A stretch of 64,000 nucleotides of DNA. It comes from Bradyrhizobium guangdongense (GTDB taxonomy: Bacteria > Pseudomonadota > Alphaproteobacteria > Rhizobiales > Xanthobacteraceae). Shown here piece by piece: positions 44,715-53,088 of this stretch. The translations under genes were made by a program, and so were the position numbers. Position 1 is the first letter of the stretch; each line of letters starts with the position of its first letter. The stretch is from the NCBI RefSeq assembly GCF_004114975.1, contig NZ_CP030051.1, positions 2,604,001 through 2,668,000 of the forward strand, in the 5' to 3' direction. The notes under the pieces were generated by a model. The model had not been told where the DNA came from. It saw only the letters and a list, made by a program, of their open reading frames with translations, and made no database searches.

Positions 44715-46328
44715 CGCCGGGAGCCATCTGGCTGCGGGCGAGGATGCCTTGCATCGCCGTCACCTTCTAGGATTGTGCAAACCAAGACGAGGAGTGTTTG
44801 GGTGGCCATCCTTGAAGATTTCGACGGTCGCATTTGCGACGTTCGTAACAAGTCGCGGTCGTGCACATCTCCTGGAGGAGTTTGATGCGCTCGGCACTTT
44901 CAAATCGCGGGGCCGCTCGCCGTTTCCCTAGATGACGCATTGCTCAGACTACCGTCAGCGCTGGAATTTTTGCGTTCACGTAACCCGCGCTTTTCGCCAG
45001 GGTTGCCGCGGCGGTTGAGCAAGTCGGCTCCGGCACATGGGCTCCGCACCTATCCGGCACGGGAGCGGAAGCCCGTGGGGGCAGTTCCGCCAGGCCGGAC
45101 CATGCCCCGCTCTGAGTGAAGGTCTGGCGGCCAAGCTGCGGCGCAAACACCTGTTAATGTTGCTCGAAGTTTCATTTTCGGAACCAGCGAAATGATTCGC
45201 GGACAGCGGTAATTCCAGTTAATATTCCCTTACCGGGGCTGGCTGCATACTTCACCAATTCATGTGCCCGGTTCATTTGACAAGCGGGCCGCAGCATTCT
45301 GACGAGTGCTGCGGCCCATTTGAGTCACGCTGGCGGGTAACCGCAATCAACGTTGTGGTCGGCAGGACTCAGTCGATCCTCCAGGCGTTGTTTGTGGGTG
45401 GCGGCAGGGACGCTTCGTAGGCTCCATTCGTCATCGACAAAAAGCCGTAGCGGGGCTTTAACTCCTTCGGTCCGACCTGAAGGGCCTGAGCCTCACGCAA
45501 CCGCTCACGTCATATGCATTGCAGTCCACAGGGACAGTACTGTAGCGGTGGGTAGGTCATCCGTAGAACGTTGATTTGCCGTAGGACCTGGACTGCAAGC
45601 TCCCGCTCCGTCGCGTTCAAGGATTTCTAGGGAACTTGGCTGCAATCTCGCGGGGCGAGGGTTGGTCAATTCGTCGTCTAGTTCGCCAGCGGCGCTTTCC
45701 TCATGTCCCCCGTCCGCTGTTAACGGCTCTCTAGCACCGGCTATCCCACGGTCCTTTCCACAGCTGGCTCCAACAGCCTCGACCTTCTGGATGCCAACTC
45801 GAATTCATTGGCGACGGCCGCCCTAAAGATACGGCGGAGTTTGGCTAAGCCACAGCTTCCTTGAAGGGGCGCTGTTTGATCGGCGCACGTTCTCCAGGAG
45901 TGCCTGCCAGTATTCCAGGGAGTGCTTCTGGAAATCGGCAAGGGCAAGAGAACCCATTTTCTCCATCTGCTTATGTGTGGGTACGCACCTCTATCGCGAA
46001 CGTCCGGAATTCGCTGGCATTTAGATACCGCTCTAGTCGTCAGCTCTGCGCGCCATTCATCTTGATCAAGTTCGCAACTGGCAGAGACCGCTTCGAAGCA
46101 GCGCCTTTCGATTCTGTCGTTGCGTAGGGAATTGGAACGTGGGAGCGACGACGGCCTCGTCGCTCGCATCGGGCCGAATGTCGCATAGCCAAGCAACTCG
46201 ACGCCTGCTGCATTTGCGGAGCGGGGGGCCGACAAAGTGGCCGCGACCGAAGTTTTATGTTTCCATTCGGCAAGAGTGGTTACATAATCCCCAGGTTTCA
46301 GTTCGCGTTTTTCCATGAGGTCTTTGCA
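44715..46328. other. Gene-poor stretch with one strong hairpin
   Basis: I find no credible gene in 1.6 kb. A perfect 11-bp stem-loop lies at 45286-45317 (see separate entry). An open minus frame of 198 codons at 45741-46337 has no recognisable motif and skewed composition, and was not accepted. Confidence 0.45.
45286..45317 (+). terminator. Orphan terminator-like hairpin
   Basis: GGGCCGCAGCA (45286-45296) and TGCTGCGGCCC (45307-45317) form a perfect 11-bp stem with a 10-base loop, followed by ATTTGAG. No gene precedes it within 570 bases on either strand. It could terminate a small RNA or be a relic. Confidence 0.5.
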
Positions 46329-46490
46329 ATGCCACACAGCGTCGAAGATCTGCAGATGCTACGCTTAGTCAAAGCGTTCCAGAAGCTGTCCGATCAGGAT
46401 GCGCGGCGTTCGGTCGTACTTTACGTGGAGGAGCAGGTCGAAAGGCAAATCCTGAATTCGCGTCAAAAGCTCAAGCGGACAGAGCACTAG
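46329..46490 (+). CDS. Small hypothetical protein (53 residues)
   Basis: ATG at 46329 with GAGG eight bases upstream. The sequence is amphipathic and helical: VEDLQMLRLVKAFQKLSDQD followed by ARRSVVLYVEEQVERQI. It has no signal or membrane segment. Very short helical proteins with this 'lrlvkaFqkL.d.earr' pattern seem common in Bradyrhizobium (from memory). It resembles the tail of regulators in which a helix pair follows an HTH, but no HTH is present. Function unknown. Confidence 0.6.
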   Translation: MPHSVEDLQMLRLVKAFQKLSDQDARRSVVLYVEEQVERQILNSRQKLKRTEH

Positions 46491-46586
46491 ATGCCTGAAT
46501 CCTTGCGGGCTGCTCGGGTGTGCTGGTAGCGACTTGGCTGTAAGCTGTTTTCATTTGCAAATCCCAATTTGTTGCGGGGTAGCGTT

Positions 46587-46802
46587 ATGTCGAGTGCGAT
46601 TGAGATGATTGTGGATGGTTACTTGAAACTCAGCGACCGCAAATCGCTGGAAGATCTTAGGATGCACCGTCGACGACTGGCGGTAGACCTGAAGGCCCGC
46701 ACGGATCACTTCGATTACCGGTCGTCCATCGCTCAGATTGAGCAAGACATTGCAGCGATCGAGGAGGGGCTGGCAACCCTCTCGGGGCCGATAAGCGGGT
46801 AG
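46587..46802 (+). CDS. Small hypothetical protein (71 residues)
   Basis: ATG at 46587 after GGGGT. It is a charged helical protein, SAIEMIVDGYLKLSDRKSLE, then HRRRLAVDLKARTDHF and SSIAQIEQDIAAIEEGLATL, suggesting a short coiled coil. No domain is recognised. It follows the 53-residue gene in the same direction, about 100 bases later, and both may be accessory-region genes of similar type. Confidence 0.6.
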   Translation: MSSAIEMIVDGYLKLSDRKSLEDLRMHRRRLAVDLKARTDHFDYRSSIAQIEQDIAAIEEGLATLSGPISG

Positions 46803-47686
46803 ACAAACTACGCGCCTAAATGGAAGTGATCAATTTCCGCTCGCCGCCAATGTTTGACAGGCGCGTCTCTCAGACGGCGATTTGAGCTCAAGATTGTTCA
46901 AGCGAGGCTTGAGCACTTTGGAGACGAACGGGTAGGTCAATGGTCTAGTTTGCCCCTGAAGCTGTGTGTGGAAAGCTCAGCGAACGGGTCACTCTCTATT
47001 TCAGATCGGGCAGCACGCGAGCCGCAGGCCGCGATCGTGGAGCCTCCGCGGTGCTGTGGCCAGGTTTACTTTGAGGATCATTCCCTTCGTCGCCTCAAAA
47101 TACAGTCGAGGCCTCGCACCGGGATGCGCGCTTCGGGATCTGCACCGAGCGGTTCAGCGCAGGCCTTGCGACAACATCGGCGCGCCACACGGCAAGTCCG
47201 GATACCATCGATCAACTTGGGTTGGCGCCTGGTGGTCGGCCGGCGGCAAGCTTTGCAAGACGAACGATGCAACCTCAAGCAAGGACAGCCTGAAGAATTA
47301 TGCGCCCAGCTGAGAATGCGTGTTCAGCCAGCGGAGGAAAGATGCTCGAATACGCGTGAGCTGTTCTCGAACCCTCGCCCTCATCCCGCCTCCCGCTCGG
47401 CGACTATGCCATGTTCCGGCAGCGGGCGAGTCCAAGCCTGTCATTTCAGACAGGGTCTTGCCCACGAGCGACTGCGAAGTCTTCAGTCATCCATCGGCGC
47501 AGATGCTAACCGCGGGCGTCTACGCTTGCGGAGGCTAGCCGGCGGCGTCGCGCATGCCGTTGAACCTCTTGACCACATTCGCCGCGCAATCTTGCGGCTC
47601 GGGAGCCCAGCTAACCTCGTCCGAATAAGCTTGCGCGCGCGGCCCGTTGCAAGCCAGCGGCGCTTCTTACCCGATCAAGATGCAAA
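46803..47686. other. Gene-free stretch
   Basis: 884 bases. A long plus-strand open frame (46854-47726) is Arg/Ser-rich with no motif, no ribosome-binding site and no hydrophobic or secondary-structure pattern, so it appears to be chance in GC-rich sequence. No RNA gene or repeat was recognised. Confidence 0.4.
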
Positions 47687-47941
47687 TCAATACGTGCCGG
47701 GTCTCGCGATAGAATCCGCGAGCTGAGTAATGCTCGCTCTTGTGGAGCCCTTAAGAACAATTCCGGCCAAATAGCTAATTTGGAGCAGGACGGCGAAGAT
47801 CAAAGCGGATAGCCACGGTTGCGATGAAATCGCAGCGATTACTAGCCAGCCCACCAGAATGACCGGCGGCAGAACGAGGACGCGATACCGAAGGCCGAGT
47901 ACCAGTCCCGTCATGATTGTATAGGCAGCGAGCATCGTCAT
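47687..47941 (-). CDS. Small membrane protein (84 residues)
   Basis: ATG at 47941 with AGGGAG seven bases upstream. It holds two to three hydrophobic helices (MLAAYTIMTGLVLGLRYRVL, PPVILVGWLVIAAISS, LSALIFAVLLQISYLAGIVL) and a short polar tail. No domain assigned. It stands alone, with 425 bases of empty sequence upstream (47942-48366), in which I see nothing. Confidence 0.65.
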   Translation of the reverse strand: MTMLAAYTIMTGLVLGLRYRVLVLPPVILVGWLVIAAISSQPWLSALIFAVLLQISYLAGIVLKGSTRASITQLADSIARPGTY

Positions 47942-48366
47942 CGGGTGACTCCCTCCTCACGATGCTACGCGGGCGGGTCTAACACTGGATTAAATAGGTA
48001 GAATAATTTGTTGTTTTGAGCTGGATGCGTGCATCGCTAGCCTCGCGAGCTCCCATGCAATGGGCCATCCGGTCGTTCGTCTCTGCGGTCGGCCGTCCCA
48101 GAGTTATTACCTATTGGCCTCTCTTACCTCGGAACGAATGAAGCCCCTCACGCGTTTGAGACAGCATTAGGACCCCGCCGAAGCTGGATGTGAGCATTGA
48201 AGGGAAACCGTTAAGCCGTCGTTATCCATCTCCGCTCAAGCGCCGATGTCGCCGTCGGAAATGAAGCAGTCGGTAAAAGTGTAGCAATCGGTTTGAGCCC
48301 GGGGAAACAGGCGCCGTATTCAAATGCCTCCGTGGAGCCCGCAACAAGCTTGCGACGGGGGCGTTA

Positions 48367-48663
48367 ATGTCTACTAGCAACTACCGCATTTTGACCGATT
48401 TTGCCGTGCCTCCCGGCAGGGATGCCGTGGACGGGCTTGCAGCGATCGCTGCGGCGCTCGACCGGGGCTTCGATGCTGTGCCTCATTCGCGCGCACAGAA
48501 ATCACTTGATATCGTCGCCATCGTCTGCGGCTGGGCCGTGCTTGTTACGGTCGTGCTGCACCCTGAGCTACAGCTCGCTGCCATCGGCCTCTGTGCCGGT
48601 TTCATGGTCCTGCGCACGGCGTTTCGCACTGCATTTGGCGCGCGGGCACCGTCGTATCTGTAG
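48367..48663 (+). CDS. Hypothetical membrane-anchored protein (98 residues)
   Basis: The first 45 residues are polar (ILTDFAVPPGRDAVDGLAAI, ALDRGFDAVP). Two hydrophobic helices follow (IVAIVCGWAVLVTVVLH, LAAIGLCAGFMVLRTAF). No family recognised. The ribosome-binding site is poor (GGGGGCG). It converges on the glycosyltransferase gene, with a two-hairpin terminator between them. Confidence 0.55.
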   Translation: MSTSNYRILTDFAVPPGRDAVDGLAAIAAALDRGFDAVPHSRAQKSLDIVAIVCGWAVLVTVVLHPELQLAAIGLCAGFMVLRTAFRTAFGARAPSYL

Positions 48664-48702
48664 GCCGACCTAAGTCGGCGAACGGGCTCCTGAACTCAGG
48701 AG
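48664..48702. terminator. Bidirectional terminator pair between convergent genes
   Basis: GCCGAC-CTAA-GTCGGC at 48664-48679 directly after the plus-strand stop, and CTCCTGA-AC-TCAGGAG at 48687-48702 overlapping the minus-strand stop. Both stems are perfect. Confidence 0.55.
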
Positions 48703-50189
48703 GGGGGCGGGGCCGGATCAGTCGCGATGGGAAGTTGAAGCTCGCCCATCTGGATCGGATAAGAGTGAGACGTCTTGTCCCAGACCAACGGTTTCCCTGA
48801 TAAGCGATGGCTGGTGTAGATGCGAACCGCACGCCATGTCGCAAAGAAATTGACGAAGTTGCCGACGATGAGCCGCGGCGCCGACATCAACGCGTGCCGC
48901 AAATTGTAGATCATGCCCGTGAAGATCATGCGGTTTAGCAGGCGCCAGATCAGGAAAGAGAAGGTTACCCAAAACAGGGTCCTGACCCACTCGGAGGACA
49001 ACAGGGAATAGGTCAACTCGCGGCTCGGGTCGAAAAACCAGCGAAACATTTCAAAAGCAATTAGATTGGCCATCGCAAAATAGGCGAGCATCACGGCCGG
49101 GCTGGTGATTACGCCTTTTCGATCTCGCGCCAGAAAGTATTTGGTTCCGAAGGCGCCCTTCCAGCCGATTTCCTCCATCCCTTGAAAGACGATTCCGAGC
49201 AACCAGCGCGCGCGCTGCCGGTAGGCGGCCTCCAACCCTGAGGGGAAAAATTCCCGAGTGGCGATCGGAAGAGTCCGACGGAGGATCCCAGGAGCGCCCG
49301 CATCGATGTCGATATCGATGGAATAAGTTGCGGGATAGGCGATGAAAGCAGACCTGAAGCCAAGTTCGGAAACACGGAACGCGATGTCGTAGTCTTCAGT
49401 GAAGGATGCGACGCGGAACGCTTCGCCCTGATTCTTGTCTACGAGGCGCAGGATAGCCTCGCGGCTGAAGCAGGCGGAAACGCCGGCGCAGGGAATGACG
49501 CCTGAAATGCGCTGCCGGACCTCGAGGTCCTTGGTGTGCATTTCCGCAAACTCGTCCATATAGATTCCGCCGATCAGGGACAGAATGGGACGGGAGAACG
49601 AGTAGACCGGGAGCTGGACGAAGTCGTAGATGTCGACCAGCTTGTTGAAGAGCTTCAACTCCAAGGGGTGGATCAGATCTTCGGAGTCATGCATGACCAT
49701 TCCGGCAAATTGGATGCGGTGCTCAGCCTCGAACATGAAGATGTCCGAAGTGATCTGATTGAGGCAATCCGCCTTGCTGGTTGGGCCATCGCGAGGAACC
49801 AAGACCATATGGATATTCGGATAAAGACTTTGTGCCTTGCGAATCTCATCCTGGGTCAGAGGGTCATTGAGGTAGACGCCGACGAAGTAGTGGGCTTGGC
49901 GATAACGTACAAGCCGGGAATTGGACGACAGCATCGAGAAGATCACATCGTGCTCCTTCCAGCACGGGATCATGATCGCGAGCGGTCGCTCCGGTAACTG
50001 CTCGAGAAGTTCGACATCGGGTAATTCGCTCGATTTGGTCTTCCTGCCACCGAGCAGTCTGCCGCTCCAGTACAGCAGATCCACGATAAGATCATCGAAG
50101 CTGGAAATGGCGATGATGATGCCCGCTGTGAGCATCATGATTTCGATCAGATATAGATATTGGGCCAGGATGCCAGTCAGAAGTGTCAT
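48696..50189 (-). CDS. NfrB-like membrane glycosyltransferase (family 2)
   Basis: 497 residues. An N-terminal membrane helix is followed by a GT-2 domain whose blocks follow NfrB, the inner-membrane part of the N4 phage receptor system: LAIMIPCWKEHDVI, YFVGVYLNDPLTQDE, PRDGPTSKADCLNQI, FAGMVMHDSEDLIHPLELKL, YMDEFAEMHTKD, GVSACFSREAI, SFTEDYDIAFRV and RQRARWLLGI. Three or four membrane helices end the protein. The MshEN cyclic-di-GMP domain of longer NfrB proteins (about 745 residues in E. coli) is missing. It lies 3 bases after the stop of the UDP-GlcNAc 2-epimerase gene, pointing to a ManNAc-type polysaccharide. Confidence 0.85.
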   Translation of the reverse strand: MTLLTGILAQYLYLIEIMMLTAGIIIAISSFDDLIVDLLYWSGRLLGGRKTKSSELPDVELLEQLPERPLAIMIPCWKEHDVIFSMLSSNSRLVRYRQAHYFVGVYLNDPLTQDEIRKAQSLYPNIHMVLVPRDGPTSKADCLNQITSDIFMFEAEHRIQFAGMVMHDSEDLIHPLELKLFNKLVDIYDFVQLPVYSFSRPILSLIGGIYMDEFAEMHTKDLEVRQRISGVIPCAGVSACFSREAILRLVDKNQGEAFRVASFTEDYDIAFRVSELGFRSAFIAYPATYSIDIDIDAGAPGILRRTLPIATREFFPSGLEAAYRQRARWLLGIVFQGMEEIGWKGAFGTKYFLARDRKGVITSPAVMLAYFAMANLIAFEMFRWFFDPSRELTYSLLSSEWVRTLFWVTFSFLIWRLLNRMIFTGMIYNLRHALMSAPRLIVGNFVNFFATWRAVRIYTSHRLSGKPLVWDKTSHSYPIQMGELQLPIATDPAPPPS

Positions 50190-50192
50190 GGA

Positions 50193-51380
50193 TTAGGATG
50201 CATATTGAAGAGCGGCAATCGACGCATCTTGCCTCTGCGGAGCGGTCGAGAAATGTCGATAAAGTGCGTCGACTATTCTCCGGCTGGCATGTCCGTCGCC
50301 ATAGGGAAACACTGGACGCGCCATTTGGTTATATTTTGTCGGAGACTTGTGAAGGGCGTCGAGCGATCTGAAGACGCCTTCGCGGGAGGTGCCGACGAGC
50401 TCGACGACGCCAGAGGCGACAGCCTCGGGGCGTTCCGTTAGATCGCGAAGCACGAGGACGGGCTTGGCAAGCGCTGGAGCCTCCTCTTGCAGGCCCCCAC
50501 TGTCGGTGACGACGCACCATGAGTTCTGGATCGCAGCAACCATCTCGCGATATCCGAGCGGTTCGACAAGATGGATTCTCGGATTGCCGGCCAGGATTTC
50601 GATGGCAGCCTCGCGTGCATTCGGGTTCGGGTGAACCGGGAAATACACGCCCACATCGGGCGTCAGATCGACGAAGGCGCGAACCCCTGTGAGCGCATCC
50701 CGCAGTTTCGAACCGAAGTTTTCCCTTCGATGCGCCGTCAGCAAGATCATCCGGCGAGATCCGAACTCGGGTGGAGGCGATGGCTTGGTCGCGGCGACTT
50801 CCAGCAGCGAATCGATCACCGTATTGCCCGACACTACCACGCTGTCCTTCGGCACATTCTCGTCTATCAGATTGCGGGCCGCCGCCGAGGTCGGGGCGAA
50901 GTGCAGGGTGGCCGAAACCGCAATGGAGCGTCGATGAAATTCTTCGGGAAACGGGGCATCGAGTTCGGAAGTTCGCAATCCGGCCTCGATATGGGCAAAG
51001 GGGATCTTGCGGTAGAAGGAGGCAACGGACGCTGCATAGGCCGTCGTAGTGTCTCCCTGGGCGAGGACACAGTCCGGTTTCTCTTCGCCGAAGATGCGGT
51101 CCAGTCTATGGATAAGACGGCTGGCAACCTGCGCCGGGCCAGATGAGGCATCGCGATGGGAGATCGTCACATCGGGCTTCAGGTCGAATTCGGCCAGGGT
51201 CTGACCAAGCAGCTCCCTCTGCTGGCCACTGGCGACAATCTTCACGCTGGCCCAACTCACACTGCGCAAGCGACGAACGACAGGAGCCACCTTGATGACT
51301 TCTGGGCGGGTCCCGACAACGATTAGGAAAGTTCGAAAGGGAATAGAATGTGAAAATTGAACCTGAGGCGGTTGATGCAT
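50193..51380 (-). CDS. wecB: UDP-N-acetylglucosamine 2-epimerase (non-hydrolysing)
   Basis: 395 residues of GT-B fold. The opening FLIVVGTRPEVIKVAPVVRR, CVLAQGDTTTAYAASVASFY, FAHIEAGLRTSELDAPFPEE with the catalytic Asp/Glu, LLTAHRRENFGSKL, HPNPNAREA and VTDSGGLQEEAPAL are all canonical. It converts UDP-GlcNAc to UDP-ManNAc in the cytosol. The gene directly precedes an NfrB-like glycosyltransferase; in E. coli WecB supplies UDP-ManNAc to NfrB, so the pair is metabolically coherent. 51381-51631 upstream holds no gene. Confidence 0.95.
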   Translation of the reverse strand: MHQPPQVQFSHSIPFRTFLIVVGTRPEVIKVAPVVRRLRSVSWASVKIVASGQQRELLGQTLAEFDLKPDVTISHRDASSGPAQVASRLIHRLDRIFGEEKPDCVLAQGDTTTAYAASVASFYRKIPFAHIEAGLRTSELDAPFPEEFHRRSIAVSATLHFAPTSAAARNLIDENVPKDSVVVSGNTVIDSLLEVAATKPSPPPEFGSRRMILLTAHRRENFGSKLRDALTGVRAFVDLTPDVGVYFPVHPNPNAREAAIEILAGNPRIHLVEPLGYREMVAAIQNSWCVVTDSGGLQEEAPALAKPVLVLRDLTERPEAVASGVVELVGTSREGVFRSLDALHKSPTKYNQMARPVFPYGDGHASRRIVDALYRHFSTAPQRQDASIAALQYAS

Positions 51381-51631
51381 GCATTAGCCCAAAAAGCGGT
51401 GCTAGCGCCGCCGAAATGGTGCCGCGCAAGGCCGGTGACGTCTCAATGTTTGATCAATAGCAGTTTAAACCGACGGTCCGCGTCAGACAATTGATGCTTC
51501 AGCGTTTTTGCCCCAATTTAAGAAAACTACTGGGGAGGGTAAATAATGTCGCTCCAGTCGGGCCAAGGAAAGGAGCGGAACGGCGCTGCAACCTAGTTAG
51601 GCTAACGCCACCAATGGCCCACAGTCACAAC

Positions 51632-52651
51632 CTAGGCATCCGGCCGCTCGCGCCACATGCTTGCCTCGTACCCGTCAATAATCTGGTTCGTGTGCGTGAA
51701 TTCCTCCAATTGTCTAAGGGGTTCGATCACCTTCCTTGCAATGAGCACGGTGTTTGGCTCGGCGTGCTTTTGCATATGGCCAGCGATGTCGATAACGCGA
51801 TCAGAGATGGTCTCCAACTGCGTCGAGTCGTCGAAATAGACTAGACCGGCATTGACGCCACAGCGCACCGAAAAATCAGCCTTGGAAATCTTCACGTCAC
51901 GATTAAATGCTCTTAGGCTCTTGATCACGTCCTTTCCTGCTTGGCAGGCATCCTCCACGTGGGTAAAGCACGCCATGACGCCGTCGGGCGTCCAGGCAGT
52001 TTTCAGCACTCCGCGCGCACGGAAGATGCGCTCCACGAGTTTTCGATATTCTGCGAAATCGTACTGAACTGATGCCGGATCTTCGCCGGCCTTCATTGCG
52101 GCTGATCCGACGACGTCGATTGCCAGAAAGGCAACTTCGCGGCCAAACGAATCGAGCTTCTTCTTGGTCTCGGCGAAAACGCGCAGAAGCTCCTGTCGGT
52201 TAACAGCGTTTCCGGCCTCGGCGACCCTCAAGGTGCTTTCCAGCTCTTTGTCCAGCGCAGATCCCGGCTTTACACCTTGCTTCGTGCGCCAAGCCTGCGC
52301 GGACTTTCGGAGTATCCGTCGGTTGAGCGATTGCTGGCTTCTTTGGGCCAGGGAGCCAGCGACGAACGTGACGATCATGGCGAGCCCAATCAAAATCCAA
52401 TCTGAGCGATCTGCGCCAGCGATGTTGGTGGGAACGTAGTGGTGCAGGAACGGAGCCGATTTCCTCAGAACAATCTCACGCGCCTCGAGCAAAGTCGCCG
52501 AGAAGCTTGCGTTCTTGGGATTGTCGAAGAACAGAAACACCTTGGGGACGAGCAAGACGAGGATAAGTAAGAATGTTGCGATTCCCAGTAATCGTCTCAC
52601 CGCGAAAAGGAAACTCACAAGGAACGATTTAGGAACTTCGCCATGAACCAC
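51632..52651 (-). CDS. Membrane-bound class III adenylate/guanylate cyclase
   Basis: 339 residues from the GTG at 52651 with GGAG seven bases upstream. Two membrane helices (LLGIATFLLILVLLVPKVFL and ILIGLAMIVTFVAGSLA) flank a short periplasmic loop. A helical linker precedes the cyclase domain: VAFLAIDVVGSAAMKAGEDP with the first metal Asp, TAWTPDGVMACFTHVEDACQ with the second, and VRCGVNAGLVYFDDSTQLET, then SDRVIDIAGHMQKHA. The domain is slightly divergent, so nucleotide specificity is open. It may feed the Crp-type regulator encoded elsewhere in the window. Confidence 0.85.
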   Translation of the reverse strand: MVHGEVPKSFLVSFLFAVRRLLGIATFLLILVLLVPKVFLFFDNPKNASFSATLLEAREIVLRKSAPFLHHYVPTNIAGADRSDWILIGLAMIVTFVAGSLAQRSQQSLNRRILRKSAQAWRTKQGVKPGSALDKELESTLRVAEAGNAVNRQELLRVFAETKKKLDSFGREVAFLAIDVVGSAAMKAGEDPASVQYDFAEYRKLVERIFRARGVLKTAWTPDGVMACFTHVEDACQAGKDVIKSLRAFNRDVKISKADFSVRCGVNAGLVYFDDSTQLETISDRVIDIAGHMQKHAEPNTVLIARKVIEPLRQLEEFTHTNQIIDGYEASMWRERPDA

Positions 52652-53088
52652 TTAAACACTCCAAGGCCATCGAAGGGGTAACCGGACGGGAAAACTTTAT
52701 AGTCCGCCAGCGCGGCGGGCCGCAATTCTTGGGAACGTCAAACTCGCAAGACTCTGGACAATGTTGATTGTCGCAAATTTGCGGCCCGCCAAGGAGAAGG
52801 CGGATAGCCCTCCGGACCGCCAAGGGCAGCACCCCGATCGTATTGGGCTCTACCGGAGCGAGCCGCGCTCAGAGAGTGGGCGGTAAAATTGCAGTTTGGC
52901 CCCGGTGCTGGCCAATGATCGGCCAGCGAAAGAAAGATATTTTCCTAACCATGAAGGCCGAAGGGGAACTATCCGGTTGCTTCGGGCAGATATTAAGTTT
53001 AGTTTAAACTATATTAACAAAGAGTTATCAGCAAACTCATTCTGTGGCTCAATTTCCTGATTATTGCGTAGGGTTGGGGTGACGTTCG
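52652..53088. promoter_or_regulatory. Divergent promoter region with 12-bp inverted repeat and AT-rich block
   Basis: GGCGGGCCGCAA at 52714-52725 and TTGCGGCCCGCC at 52779-52790 are perfect inverted arms 53 bases apart. The stretch 52990-53040 is markedly AT-rich (AGTTTAGTTTAAACTATATT) compared with the surroundings and is a likely promoter and nucleoid-protein target for the sugar transferase gene. Confidence 0.45.

Noticed and set aside
45741..46337. Minus-strand open frame of 198 codons
   Set aside because: No recognisable domain, and the plus-strand 53-residue gene at its edge has a better start signal.
46854..47726. Plus-strand open frame of 290 codons
   Set aside because: No ribosome-binding site, no motif, Arg/Ser-rich composition and no neighbour context; most likely chance in GC-rich DNA.
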